From assembly GCA_946807835.1 (NCBI GenBank), contig OX327683.1:5895001-5959000 (forward strand): a DNA stretch of 64,000 bases, written 5' to 3'. Both the position numbers and the translations under genes were made by a program. Below the pieces are notes generated by a model that did no database searches, was not told where the DNA came from, and saw nothing but the letters and a program-made list of their open reading frames with translations. Source of the DNA: Ailanthus altissimus. Taxonomy: Eukaryota > Streptophyta > Magnoliopsida > Sapindales > Simaroubaceae. Shown here piece by piece: positions 42,901-55,520 of this stretch (positions are counted from its first letter, which is position 1; every line of letters starts with the position of its first letter).

Positions 42901-43683
42901 ATCCTTTTAATTTTGTTTTTTTTTAAACACCAATATTTTATCGTACACTAATTATACAACAACACATTAATCAAAATTATATATTATTTACACACTTATG
43001 TATATCTGAATAAATTTCTCCACAATAAAATAATTTTATTATAAAAAAATGCTCTATATAAAAGAACAAAAGCACTCAAAATAAATTAGAAATATTTTTC
43101 ATTTTATATTATTTTAGTGACTACAAAGAATAATTATTATTAGAAAAAAAAGAAGAAAGGATAATAATACGAACGGATTCTACTGAATATGATACTTGAA
43201 AAAGAATTTGGTAATATTTATAATGTGATTAGTATTTAAATTTTTTTTTTTTTTGATATGACGAGAGGTTTAAACTCAAAATTTTTACTTTAATAAAGAT
43301 AGACGTAGTATCAATTCTTTATTATTAAGTTATTAACAAAAATAAATACTTTAATAGTTATTATTTTTGGACAAATTGATGCATTAAATGATGTCATTTC
43401 TTTTTAACTACATGAGAAATTTGTCTTAACACGTGTCCTGAAAATAAAAAGTCTATTTTTTTACAAAAAAAAAAAACCATATCATTAATTATAAATACAA
43501 AATATTTTGTATAAACTATAGAAAATTAAAAACAAATATTTAAATTCAACGTTTTTACTAACATTTAACATGTCCATTAAACTGTGAAAAGCAAAGAAAT
43601 GTAGTAGCACTTAGAGTGCTTTAATTTAAAGGTTAAATATTCAAGTCTTGATAGATGTTAAGTCAATGTAATAATTTTACTTT
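39920..43683. other. AT-rich intergenic DNA upstream of the MYB gene
   Basis: No gene recognised. The roughly 300 bases next to 39920 would be the MYB promoter. Elsewhere there are only poly-A/T runs and short random frames (for example 41692-41916). Confidence 0.5.
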
Positions 43684-43995
43684 ATAGTTGGGGTACTCTC
43701 TTTTGGTAGGGGTTGATATTCGAGCGTACATTAATGCAGAAGTGGAGCCTTATCTTAATTGGCAGAAGTCTGAACATGTTTAATGTAAAAGTGAAGTTTG
43801 TCTTAATTATACTCTCTTTTATAGTTGGGGTACTCTCTTTTTTTGTGGAGGTTGATATCCGAACATGCGTCAATATAAAATTGAGGTCTTGTTCAATTTA
43901 AATGAAGTCTAAGTGCGCATCAATATAAAATTAAAGTCTTGCTCTAATTAAATGAAATCTAAGTACACATCAATAAAAAAATAAAGCTTTATTCC
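43684..43995. repeat. Imperfect tandem and direct repeats
   Basis: TATAGTTGGGGTACTCTCTT occurs at 43684 and 43822, 138 bases apart. Downstream, a unit of about 60 bp built on CATCAATA(T/A)AAA and AAAGTCTTG or AAAGC recurs near 43868, 43918 and 43968. No coding content. Confidence 0.75.
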
Positions 43996-44107
43996 AATTG
44001 TAACAGAATCTACTAATTATATTACTGAATATAATGTATGTAACTTATATAATAATTTATAAATTAAAAAACGTGGTAGCATGCTTTAGAATATATACAT
44101 AGAAAGG

Positions 44108-44186
44108 TGTATATTAGATTAGCTCAACAGCATGATTGACATGTTAGGATTTAATTAATTATAGATATAGAGATTATTATTATTAG
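44108..44186 (+). repeat. Left piece of the split 5' LTR
   Basis: TGTATATTAGATTAGCTC matches the start of the 3' LTR at 50920. The match continues to about GATATAGAG, where foreign sequence begins. The six bases GAAAGG before it also resemble the purine tract that precedes the 3' LTR. Confidence 0.8.
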
Positions 44187-46273
44187 GGTTGGTGTTTACG
44201 TGTCATCCCTGAATATATATATATATTTGTGTATTTATACAAGTGTATATTTTTATAAAATCGCTAATACCTATTTATATGGTATTATGCAATGTAACAT
44301 TACAGACATTGTATGATCTAAAGGAGTTCAGATCAGATTTAAAGGAGTTTAGATAAAGGCTCACAGTTAGGCCATGCTGAGAGATATAAATGCTAAATGT
44401 TAGCATAGTTAAGTGTTAGTTGATTATAATACTTAGCAAAGATCTAAGAGTTGGAGCATTATTTGTAATGAGACATAGACCTGAAAATATACTAGTAAAT
44501 ATATAGTTGCAAGAGTTGCAATCGGGTGCCAAAAAATGCTAATTGCGCAAGTATGTTCTCGAATAATTGTCCCTGATCTATTTCTGTCGATGTGGGTATG
44601 TCGGTGGATATCTTTATATATAGATAAGCATATGTCGTACCTATAGGGTATAGATGGTTGTTCCTAGCCGACTGTAAACTTGGAGCTCGTATTGAAATTT
44701 AAGTATCCAGTTAGGACAGGATATAAGACTGACTCACAGGGGCTTTCGATAAACACCCTATATAAGCCGTCAACTGGAGGTCCTCTCGAGTTGAGTAGTA
44801 TATGTGGTCCTTTGACCTATGTGCTACGGTAGCCTTGTAAGTGATCCATCATACTTTGATTTCATGCATGTCACAGACCTTTCATGGTGTGACCGCTGGG
44901 TGTCGTTGGGTATGGTCCGATACTTCTAAAGTCCGGTGTGTACATATATGGGATCCGTCAACTCGTATAGGGAGTTAGATATCCATATGCTTTGAAACTA
45001 TATCTCAGAAAGTCTTGTGGTCACAAGCATTAATCCGGGCAAGAGTTTTCGCCCAGGTAGAACAATATGGCAAATGAGTTTGCACATATTGGTCAATTAG
45101 ATACAAGTCTGTGGATAAGACATGGATGAGCACTAAAGAATTTGACAGTGATAATCTATATCCCCATACATTCAGGATATCATGACGGAATGACTACATA
45201 TATACGTTATAACCTCAACTTGCATAGTTCAATGCGCTAATTTGTATATTTGTGACATGTGCATAGGTCATTGCTCACGAACTCATACAATAGTTTTATT
45301 TGACGAATCGAGCATGGACCTCGGGAGTCCCGCAATATAGAGTGTACTTATTGTGCACTAGAGTAGCGTGCTGGATTAAATTATTTAATTCAGCAATATT
45401 CAACACTGCCACAGGAATGCGTGCGTATCTGTATTTAAGTATTAAATATAACAATTAGTCAATAATTATTATTTACGATTGTATAATGACACGTGGGGCA
45501 TTGAATCCTCGTTTGAGTTTACCCAAGTGTGAAATTTAGTAGGACTCACTAAGGGATAGACTTTGTAACTATTAATGAAAGGTAAAATAGTTATTTCACA
45601 CATTGATTATTTAATTATTAAATAATCAAAATATCTCTTTATAATATATTATTTTATTATATATAATATTATTTTATTAAATAATATCAAATAGTTGGCA
45701 TCCATTAATAATATTATATTATATTATATATATATATATATAAGTGAGATGTGTGTGAAATTGAAAGGGGGAAGTGTGTGTTTATGGGAAATAAAGGAGA
45801 AGAAATGAAAAGTTTTTATTTCTTCGTCGAGAAGAAAAAGAAGAAGAAGAAAAAAAAATTATTTCATTTTTTCTCATGGTACTAAGAGAAGTAATTGTGA
45901 ATTGCTTCAATCTTCATTTTCTTTTCTTTTAAAGAAAAGGAAGAATACACATTACCGGCTATTTTGGAGTTTAAGAGTTAAACTCAGTGCTGGCAATAGA
46001 GCTGTTATTCTAGCTCACCAAGCCCACCGAGTTGATGACTAAAACTGCCGATGAGTTGGTCTCCATGCAAGACTCTGAAAAAATACTTATATAACTTTAC
46101 GCGTTCAGGTAATTTTTTAACATTACTAATATATTAATGTAATTAATATATTTTATTTATATGTTTATTACATGTTTTAATGCTTCCGCCACGTTAAATA
46201 TGTATATGATACGTATTTTAGGCAATAAATATAATTGCATATGCATACATCCACGTATATTAGATCCCCGACA
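44187..46273. mobile_element. 2.1-kb non-coding insertion inside the copia 5' LTR
   Basis: Absent from the 3' LTR, where the flanking sequences are contiguous. It has no open frame above 60 codons, yet most of it (44400-45560) is markedly less AT-rich than its surroundings and looks non-random. The right end reads GATCCCCGACA; the left end starts near GGTTGGTGTTTACG. On either strand TG...CA borders are possible (44190-46273). Copies of an AATTAYAGA word flank it (44156 and 46273 regions), suggesting a target duplication of about 9 bases. Candidate explanations: a solo LTR of a large element, a LARD-type non-autonomous element, or a Mutator-like element without clear inverted repeats. Confidence 0.65.
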
Positions 46274-46556
46274 ATTACAGACTAAGAAAAGTTTGTTAGT
46301 TTGTTAACATTTTTCCAGCCTTTTCTAACAAACTTATGTCTCTCTATTTTCTAGATTATTCGAGAGCCTTTGGAATTATAAATACTGGTGTTAGCACTCT
46401 GTATATTGTATTGGAAAACACACAATCAAAAGCCATTTAATAATATTGATTTTTCTTAATCTTACTTCGTCACTTTTCTGTTTGGCAGTATTTTCCAGGA
46501 AATTGATACTTTCCTAGAAACACAAATATTTAATACATTAGTTAGGATTTATTTTA
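46274..46556 (+). repeat. Right piece of the split 5' LTR
   Basis: Aligns with 50975-51305 of the 3' LTR (TTCTAACAAACTTAT, CTAGATTATT, CACAAATATTTAATACATTAG). It ends just before the primer binding site. Confidence 0.85.
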
Positions 46557-46569
46557 TGATATCAAAGCC
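46557..46569 (+). other. Primer binding site
   Basis: TGATATCAAAGCC, a diverged form of the initiator tRNA-Met complement TGGTATCAGAGCC, directly after the LTR. Confidence 0.75.
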
Positions 46570-46592
46570 AATGGCTAATTCCTCAAATTCAC

Positions 46593-47526
46593 ATCAAACA
46601 CATAGATGAATTCACTTACGATTACGCAGAGCAAAACTTTTATCTTCTCAAATCCAGTTAAGCTTGATTGTAACAACTTTTTGTTTTTATAGAAATCTCA
46701 AATGTTAGCTTGTGCTAGAGGAAACGACCTGGAAGATCTATTGATTGGAGAAAGAATATGTCTAGATCGATATGTTGTATCAGATCAAAAAGTTGGACCA
46801 GTGTTTAATCCTCAATACAAACAATGGATGAAATAAGACTATTTACTTATAAGTTGATTGTTCTCATATATGACTGATTTAGTACTTAGTTTTGTTGTTC
46901 AGTATAAGACTTCATCTGAAATATGGAAGCATCTTGAACAAATGTTTGGAAGTCAGTCCTTCAATAGGCTTATACAGCCTAAATCTCAACTTCAAATTGT
47001 AAGAAAAGGAAATTCGATTATGAGTGATTACTATATGAAGGTAAAAGGGTTAACTGAATTAGCTATGGCGGGGAAGCCTATGAGTGATCAAGATTTGATT
47101 TCATGCCTATTAGCAAGACTTAGATCTGAATATAATCTAGTAGCCTTATTTGTATCAATGAAATCTGAAGATATAACCTTGGCTGAGATCTATTCAGTTC
47201 TCTTAAGTCAAGAAATAAAGATTGAGTTATCCAATACTTCATCAGGGAATCATATGTCAGCAAACTCTACAATAAAGCAAACATTTAGCTATAATGGTGA
47301 TAATAAGTATTATGCTACTAGTAATAAGCCATTTTGTAGCTCTATGACTCAGAGTCCTCAAAATATACAAGGAGGTTTCAGAGGCAGAGGAATAGGAAAG
47401 CCAAATTTTGGTAGAAGAGGAAAGATCAACACCAAAATAGTTTGTCAAATTTGTCTTAAGACTGAATATGGGGCTTTCAAGTGCAGGAATAGATTCAAAA
47501 AAGATTTCATGCCTTCTGTAAAGTAG
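46593..47526 (+). pseudogene. Copia gag
   Basis: Frame shifts and stops break the first 260 bases, which can still be read in pieces (RGNDLEDLLIGERICLDRYV). A 222-codon open stretch (46858-47526) carries the UBN2 gag domain: SSEIWKHLEQMFGSQSFNRL, LARLRSEYNLVALFVSM and a basic Gly/Arg-rich GGFRGRGIGKPNFGRRGK. The expected zinc knuckle is decayed: CQICLKTEYGAFKCRNRF lacks the histidine. Confidence 0.85.
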
Positions 47527-49170
47527 AATCAAGAGTAAGGGAATAGCCAAATGCAACCAGCAACTTTTGTTGCAGAACCAAAAAATGACATTGGGTGGTA
47601 CATGGATAATGGTGCCACAAATCATGTCACTAACAACTACAATAACTTGGCTTCAAGCAATGAATACAGATGTATGGAATGTATAACAGTAGGTAATGGT
47701 AGTAGACTTAAAATTATGCATATAGGAATTTGTTATCTGAATACTCTTACCACAGAAAAATTAAACCTCAAGAATATCCTACATGTTCCTAATATGACAA
47801 AAAATTCTATTAGCATCTCAAAGCTTGCTTATGATAATAATCTAACCATTGAATTTACCAAAACCTTTTGTGTTGTAAAAGATATGAAAATGAAGGTTCT
47901 GCTCAAGGGCCTTACTAGAGATGGACTATACCAGCTAGTTCTTCACTCTTCACATACTGTTTCTAATCACTCTATACAAACACCTTCCATTTCTCTTTTT
48001 GCTGATTGCAAGATAAATAACACAGTTGATAAAATTGTTGAAATCAGCCCTAAAGTCATGCTGTTTAGAACTAGTTATAGTCATCTTGATGTACTTAATA
48101 AAAGATTTGGTCATCCTAATATTGATGTACTTAGAAAGATTGTGATGACTTATAATATACCTGGTTCTATAAAAGACAGTGATATTTACTTTTGTTCATT
48201 TTTCCAATTGGGTAAAAATCACACATTACATTTTAGTTCTTCTGAGACTAAAACAAAACAGCCCCTAGAACTCATCTATTTAGATGTTTAGGGACCAGCT
48301 CCTATTAGTTTAGGAGATGGTTTCAAATATTATATTAGTTATATTGATGATTTCAGTAGATTTATGCAGGTTTATCTTTTAAAATAAAAATAAGAAGTCC
48401 TAAGCACCTTTCAACATTTTCAAAATTATGTTGAAAGATTCCTTGATAAAAGAATTAAGATCCTACAAACTGACTATTGGGTGGGGGGGAATATAGAACC
48501 TTTACAAACTTTATAAATAAAAAAGGCATAATACACAAATATTCCTGCCCATACACTTATCATCAAAATTGGAGAGCTAAGAGAAAACATCGACATTTAG
48601 TAGAGACATGTCTTACACTTTTAGCCTATAGTAACATGCCTTTGAAATATTGGTGAGAAGATTTTGCTACAACAACATTTCTAATCAATAGGATGTCATT
48701 TGTCATTCTGAAGTATAAAACACCTTTTAAGTTAATTTTTAACCAACTATCAGATTATAGCTTCTTTAAAGTATTTGGTTGTGCATGCTATCCTCACCTA
48801 AGGCCATACTTTAAAAATAAGTTCAATTTTTATACTGAAAAATGTGTATTTCTGGGTTACAGTTCTTGACACAAAGGTTACAAATGTCTTAGTTCAAAAG
48901 GAAGGGTGTATGTTGCTAGACATGTTATCTTTGATGAGAATAATTTTTCTTTCCTTACAGACACTATGTTTGCTCAACCTTTATCCTCTGGCTCAAATCA
49001 TACTTGCAATTTTTTAAATAATCCAACTTTCTTTTATTTTGTCACTATACCTCGTACACAAGAAAATATTCTTTCATGTCCAACTGGTTCTAGTTCAACA
49101 CTTATGCAGATACCTGCAGCAAATATTTCAAGCAACAATTCAGCTTTATTCCCACAAACATAAACATTCT
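47527..49170 (+). pseudogene. Copia protease and integrase
   Basis: A stop at 47524-47526 separates gag from protease. The protease active-site block is WYMDNGATNHVTNNYNNLAS (47597-47656). The pre-integrase block contains LDVLNKRFGHPNIDVLRK. The integrase core begins with LELIYLDV, then a stop, then GPAPIS and YYISYIDDFSRFMQVYLLK. The middle is frameshifted. The C-terminal end reads RVYVARHVIFDENNFSF (about 48905-48955). Confidence 0.85.
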
Positions 49171-49309
49171 TAGAGACACTTACTGATATCTTACCTAATC
49201 CATCTACTTTTAATAACCCTCACCCTTTACAAAATACACTCACCACTAATTAAACACTTTCACCTATATCATCATAATGAATATCTGATATACAGAGAAA
49301 GTTTACTAT

Positions 49310-50860
49310 CAACATCCATCCAATGATCACTAGATCAAAGGATGAGATTTATATACCAAAAATTTTCTTACTCAAATGCCAAGAAGAAGCTCCTGCCTCT
49401 CCTGCTAAAGCCTTACAACAGCTTCATTGGAGACAAGCAATGCTAGAATAATACAAAGCTCTAACGAACAACAGAACTTGGTCGTTGGTTCCAAGCCATC
49501 CAGACTACAAGATCATTGGAAATAAATGGGTTCTTAAGGTCAAAAGAAATCCAGATTGAAGTGTGTTGAGATACAAGGCTAGGTTAGTAGCCAAAGGTTA
49601 TAATCAAACCCTTGGTGTAGACTTTTCTGAGACATTTAGCCAGGTGGTTAAATCCAGCACAATAAGAGTTATTATTAGCTTAGCTATGACAAATGGTTGG
49701 TAAATAAAACAAGTGGATATCAACAATGCATTTTTGAATGGGGAGCTCACAGAAACAATTTTCATGCAACAACCAGAGGAGTTTGTAGTTTCTAATACAA
49801 CTAATTTTGTTTGTAAGTTGCACAAAATATTATATGGTCTTAAACAAGCACCAAGAGGTTTGTTTGATAAGCTCAGAAATGCCTTGATTCAATGGGGATT
49901 TTGCAATACTAAATCTAATACATTAGTATTTGTTAGACACGCTAGCAGTAAGGTGATAATGATATAATCATCACTATTGATGATAATGATGCCATTCAGT
50001 TGGTGGTTAAACAGCTAAACAAAGCTTTTGCATTTAAAGAATTAGGTGATTCGAAGTATTTTCTTAACATTGAAATATTAAGGATTGGTTTTGCCCTACA
50101 TCTTAGCCAAATCAAGTATTTGTTTGAATTACTTAGAAAGACTATTATGGCACAGGCAAAGAGCTGCCCAAATCTAATGAATGGTGGTCTTAAGCTTACC
50201 AAATGTTTAGATCAACCCTTTTTAAATAGTATCTCTATCGAAGTACCATTAGTGCATTGCAATACATGACTCTTACTAGACCAAAAATTTTCTATGCAGT
50301 TAACAAATTAAGCCAGTACTTGTCATGTCACTCTTTGGTTCATTGGCAACGTTGTAAACGATTGTTAAGGTGTCTCCAAGGTACAAAAACTCATGGCTTG
50401 CTCTTTAAACCTGGTTTTGCACTAAACTTGACAGCCTTCTCCGATGCTGACTGGGCCATTGATACAGAGGATCGAAGATCTTATAATGGCTATTGTATTT
50501 TCTATGCTGGTAACTTGGTATCTTGGTGTTCGAAGAAGCAAAGAGTTGTGTCTAAGTCGAGTACGAAATCTGAATATAGAGCCTTAGCTCAGGTAGCTAC
50601 AGAATTAGCTTGGCTACAATCTCTATTTTCAAAACTTCACCTGCCTTTATCTGCAACTCCAATTGTCTGATGTGATAATCAGGGTACTGCTTCATTAACA
50701 ACTAATCCTATTTTTCATAGTCGCACCAAGCATATTGAAATTGACATTCACTTGATTTAAGATAAAGTACTTACTGGTCAGCTAGATATTAAATTTGTTC
50801 CTTCTATCTCTCAACTCATTAATATTTTTACTAAGGCTCTTCCCATCACCAAGTTCTAAG
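49310..50860 (+). pseudogene. Copia reverse transcriptase and RNase H
   Basis: RT pieces: GNKWVLKVKRNPD, LVAKGYNQTLGVDFSETFS, QVDINNAFLNGELTETIFMQ and LHKILYGLKQAPRGLFDKLR. Around 49930-49980 the YVDD active-site segment is missing or destroyed. RT resumes with FKELGDSKYFLNIEI. RNase H has FSDADWAIDTEDRRS, KSSTKSEYRALAQVATELAW and TKHIEIDIHLI. Two frameshifts and several stops are present. Confidence 0.88.
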
Positions 50861-50904
50861 GGTTTATTTCCAACCTCAACATGTGCTTTAGATAATTGCA
50901 CTTA

Positions 50905-50919
50905 AAGGAGGAAGAAAGG
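50905..50919 (+). other. Polypurine tract
   Basis: AAGGAGGAAGAAAGG directly before the TG of the 3' LTR. Confidence 0.85.
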
Positions 50920-51305
50920 TGTATATTAAATCAGCTCAGCAAGATGATTGACACATCAGCATTCAATCAATTACAGATATAAAGTTTGTTACATACTAAA
51001 TTTTTTTTGTTAATTTGTTAAAATTTTTCCCGTTTTTTCTAACAAACTTATAACTCTTTATTTTCTAGATTATTTAAGAGCCTTTGTTATTATAAATATT
51101 GGTGTTTGCACTCTTTATATTATATTGAAAAACACATAATCAAAAGTCATTCAATAATATAAAATTTTCTTAATCTTACTCTATTACTTTTTTATTTGAT
51201 AATATTTTTCAAGAAACTGTTACTTTTCTATTTGACAATATTTTTCAAGAAACTGTTACTTTCTTGAAAACACAAATCTTTATACATTAGTTAAGATTTG
51301 TTTCA
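50920..51305 (+). repeat. 3' LTR (386 bp)
   Basis: TGTATATTA...TTTCA. It contains a tandem duplication of about 39 bp (TTTGAYAATATTTTTCAAGAA at 51197 and 51233) that the 5' LTR lacks. The many differences from the 5' LTR point to an old insertion. Confidence 0.88.
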
Positions 51306-52827
51306 TATATATATATATATTTATCATGTCATCTCAAGTTAGAGAGAGTCTTAAATATTCATTACATTATATCTAGCTTTTTTATTGAATGTATGCTATA
51401 CAAGAGTGAACATTTTTTATAATTATAATACTCTCAAGAGTATTATAAATTTTATCCTAAAACTAATCTATTCATATCTTCTACAATAAACTTTCAATTT
51501 ATAAATAGAATTTTTTTTAAAAATATATATATTTAAAATAAAAATATCGTCTTTAAAGAACAACTTGATTCCGGAGTATTAATTAATTCAATCGATAAAA
51601 TATTTTCAATGAAATTAATAGATTTTGATGTTTACACTCCATTTCACGTTGAAATGGAAAAATATTTAATAATAACGTAAATGTCATTTAACTTTTATTT
51701 GATTTGTTAATTATTAAAAAATTTATAACATTAAATAAACCTTTGTCATTATAAATAAATTAACTTGGGATGGATATAACAATAATTTTATTTAAAAAGT
51801 TAATAATTATGTTTATATAATATTAAATAATAAAATTAATATAATTATATTATTAAATAATTAATAAAAATAAAATAAAATATTATTATAGTATGAATTA
51901 TCATTTAATATAAATAACTGTATTTTTATTAGTACAAGGCACAGTTATGTTATGTGTATACAATCACGTGATACTGAAAAAGAAAATGTGTATTGGGTGC
52001 GCATGCTTTCATTCCTTTCTGGTTTTCTTTTTAAGTTCAGGTAACCAAAATCATATGATACGAAGTGGGAAGAATGAATGAGTGTGAGTGTGAACTCGTG
52101 ATGTCGGCGACCGACTTGTCGGGAACGTTGACGTTTTTGTAATTTTGCCCATTTGTAATTTGTACAGCTGGATGACGCAGCACCCGTCGCTATTAATTTG
52201 TCATCCGTTTTCTATGAGCCGCCTTCACGCCCTCTTTTTCGCCCTTTTCTAGAAATCCCCTCAGTGTTTTCATTTTGTCCGCATCTCAATCAAAACTCAC
52301 CACCTTCTACCTGCGTGGCTGTTTGTAACCTTGACACGTGTAACTAAATGTGTGTTTTTGGTTAAATTAGTCCAACAAAACTAAGTTTTGGATAAGATTG
52401 AATTTGACACGTCGTCCAGCCGTTTTATCAATATATTATTGTATTGAGACGTGATTTGATGAGTTGTTTGTGTTCAGGTGGGTGTGTACTTTGAAAAAAC
52501 TGTTGATGTAATTGAGATTTTGAAAATGAATGGTATGTATGATTGGTTGGTTTGACCTACAAGTCGTTTTATGTAAAATTGAGATTCCCCCTTATCTAGT
52601 TAGAGTGCTAACGAAGACCGACTCATATCAGTGCCGGCCCAAAAAGGGCCCAATAGACACTACTCTTATTATTGTCTTTGCGTTTGGGCTCGAGGGGCCG
52701 GAATAAAATATACAAAATATGAACTTTCTAATACTCACAAGTTGAATTAGTGGATATCTTAAATTTGAATCATTCTTCTTTCATCTTTTGGGTTTAAATT
52801 TTTCTCCTCCATGTCAAGTTTTTAATA
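51306..52827. other. Intergenic DNA with a GC-richer, promoter-like block
   Basis: 51306-51960 is AT-rich. 52060-52440 is much less so, with ACGT-type motifs (CACGTG near 51966 and 52334, GACGTT near 52129) and GACGCAG. No exon follows on either strand within reach. A hairpin-like pair GCCGGCCC / GGGGCCGG flanks 52632-52699. Confidence 0.5.
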
Positions 52828-53255
52828 TGTGCATTTAGAAAAGTCTACAATGTATTTAGTAGCACGAATAGAAATCCTAAGTTTGAATATGTGCATTTAG
52901 AAAAGTCTACAACGTATTTAGTAGCACGAATAAAAATCTTGAGTTTGAATATGTGCATTTAAAAAACATTACTATAGATTTAGTAGCATTAATAGAAATT
53001 TTAAGTTTGAATATCCCTCCGTATTTAGTGGCACAGATAAAAAATTTGAGTTCAAATCCCTGCTCCGTATTTAGTAACATGTATAGAAATATTGAATTCG
53101 AATCTTTCCTCTTCTATATAAAAATGTGCATTTAGAAAAGTCTACGATATATTTAATAGCACGATTAAAAATTTTAAGTTTGAATTTTTCTCTTTCATAT
53201 TAAAAAAAAAAAGAGAAAAAAGTTTGAATATATGCATTTAAAAAAGTTTATATGG
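52828..53255. repeat. Tandem array of a roughly 62-bp unit
   Basis: TGTGCATTTAGAAAAGTCTAC begins units at about 52829, 52890 and, after diverged copies, 53124. GTATTTAGTAGCAC and AAGTTTGAAT recur inside each. Six to seven copies with increasing decay to the right; two central copies are truncated and fused. Confidence 0.85.
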
Positions 53256-54859
53256 GTTTGATTGTAATTTGTTTGGGTACGATATGTATTAGACGTCGGA
53301 CACATGATGGATGTTTGTTTTCCGACATGAGTTCGATTTACATTACTTGAGATTATTTTTTTATAATTTTTATTTTTATCTCTCTTACGTGATAGTAAAT
53401 TATCCTTTATTTATAAGGACATGTGTCCCTACTATAATATGATAAGCTTTTTCATTACGGGATAGTGATAATAATTTCTTAATAGAATAATTCATTTTAT
53501 AGGATTTGTTAAGTCTTCCCCCTATAAAATAGCCGAATGAGACATATTAAATATATTTTATTCTTGTGTAACATTTTGATAATATATCAAATACAATTCT
53601 CTTATCGTTATTCTTTAATCATTTTGGTTTCCAACTGCAATAAAAAGTCTTCATAATTGATTCATATCTTGTATTTGCGTTTGAAGCATGATAATTTTTC
53701 TTTTTAAAATTTCACAAAGAGTTGTAACAAACTAAATTTGTGCTTATAATTTATAGGGTACAAAGAGTTTGCATTAAAGTGTAACTACGTATGAATATTA
53801 ACTGCATTTATAAGTGCCTTTAATTGTAATTTTGTCTAGGGATTAAAATGTTATTACAAAAATAGGGGGTCAACAAGAATTTGAATAGGTATCGGTAGCC
53901 CCAATTTAAGATATGATTTGTTGTGCTAGGATTTATGGTCAACATAAAAAGTAATTCTTTATTTTTAGACATATAAATTTAATTCCTTCTGTAATTTAAG
54001 TTTAATTACAATTTAATCTCATATTTCTTGATACGCCTAAGAGATTTTACCTCTTAACCGATCAAATGTTGTCAACATTTTTAACATACCCACTATTTAC
54101 AATGTTCTTAAAAGTCTCGTTAACTATGTAAGATGTTAAAACATATTATATTATAATATTTGTATTAACAGTTTAATGATAAAGAGTTAATAATATATTT
54201 ATTTTATTTTAATAGAGATTTCGAGTTTAATTTTTTTTTTATGCTAAAAAAAAAGTTACAATTAATGTTGTTATCCAATTAAAGAGTATTTTCATTTTTG
54301 TAAATTTAAAAATTGTCACATTTTACATTATTGCGAAGGAAAGTTTGGGCTAGTTTATATATTAGGTCATCTTATTTAAATAGAGACATTTTGGGCGAAA
54401 GATGTTTGTTTGAATCTTACAAGTAAATATGTGAAAGTAAATAAAGCATGCATGAAGCTTAAAACAGAAATACCAACTTGGTTATTAGGCACCAATCGTT
54501 GCAAATGACAGTAACAATTTACGATGTGATGTGCGATTAATTTACTTTAAAAAATATAATGTGATGAAAGTAAATCTAAACTATGTCCAACAAAATAAAA
54601 CTTTCCCGAAGTGCCAAAAAAACAAATTCCAATGCTTATAATATCAACTTAGACTAAGTTATGTTGAATGGGTAGTTACACAATTAAAAGAAAAAACAAT
54701 ATTTTAATCTCTAAATTTATGAGTATATAGTAATTTAATTCTACATGTTTCAAGAATTAGTATTTATCTTTAGAAAATTTTTGTTAAATAGTTGTTGTCC
54801 GAGTGTAAAATAGCACTTTTAGTATTATTCATTAAAATTGTCAAAATATTAGTTTAAAA
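53256..54859. other. AT-rich DNA, possible LTR relic at 53275-53700
   Basis: No gene. The segment with TATAAAATAGCCG near 53522 followed by CTCTTATCGTTATTC has the layout of an LTR R/U5 region, but no partner or coding region was found. The rest is featureless. Confidence 0.35.
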
Positions 54860-55520
54860 AGTAAAAAAGAAAGATTCATTAATTAAATAATAAATAAAAT
54901 ATAAAATATAGATATATCATAATATGATAAGTTAATAATGATACGTATCATCATGTAATTGGTTTATATTTTTAATAAATATATTTTTTGAAAGAATAAA
55001 TATTTTTTAAGTAAATTAATAAATATATTTTTAATAAAAAGACATGTGTCATAATATAATTAATTAAGAGTGACACATATCATCATATAATTTGTTTATA
55101 TTTTAATAAATATAGATTTGTTAAAGGAATAAATATTTTTAAAAGTAAATTAATAAATATATTTTTAATAAAATAATATATATATCATAATATGATTAGT
55201 TACAAATAATACGTGGCATTATGTAAATGATTTATATTTTTAATAAATATTTTTATAAATAAAATAAATAATTAAAATATTTACTGTCTACCATCATCAA
55301 AAAAGGTAATCGGTTAACTACTATTTTTCAACAACAGTAAGACACTAATAATAATGATGTCAATTTTTTTAGTCAAAAAATAGAAAATGACTAAAAATTG
55401 TGAAAATGGGTGGCGTTCACTGTTGCCTACCGTTAAATGAAGGGACAGTGCAAGTCACCGTGCCTACCCCAATTCCTCTCCCTCCCCCTCCCGTTTGATG
55501 GTGAGCGTAGTGATTGCCGT
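54860..55520. repeat. Dispersed repeat, copy 2 (related to 17390-18130)
   Basis: Internally repetitive: AATAAATATTTTTaAa-type blocks and ATAATATGATTAGTTACAAA recur three times (54920, 55060 and 55190 regions). It ends in a GC-richer core with GGGACAGTGCAAGTCACCG. The same order of blocks is seen at 17390-17735. Confidence 0.45.

Larger units (their letters stand above)
44108..51305 (+). mobile_element. Full-length but dead Ty1/copia element with a split 5' LTR
   Basis: Order: 5' LTR (44108-46556, interrupted), PBS, gag, protease, integrase, RT, RNase H, purine tract, 3' LTR (50920-51305). Without the 2.1-kb insertion it would be about 5.1 kb, normal for copia. Stops and frameshifts are present in every domain. 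A target duplication could not be defined, because the right flank is a TA run. Confidence 0.88.
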
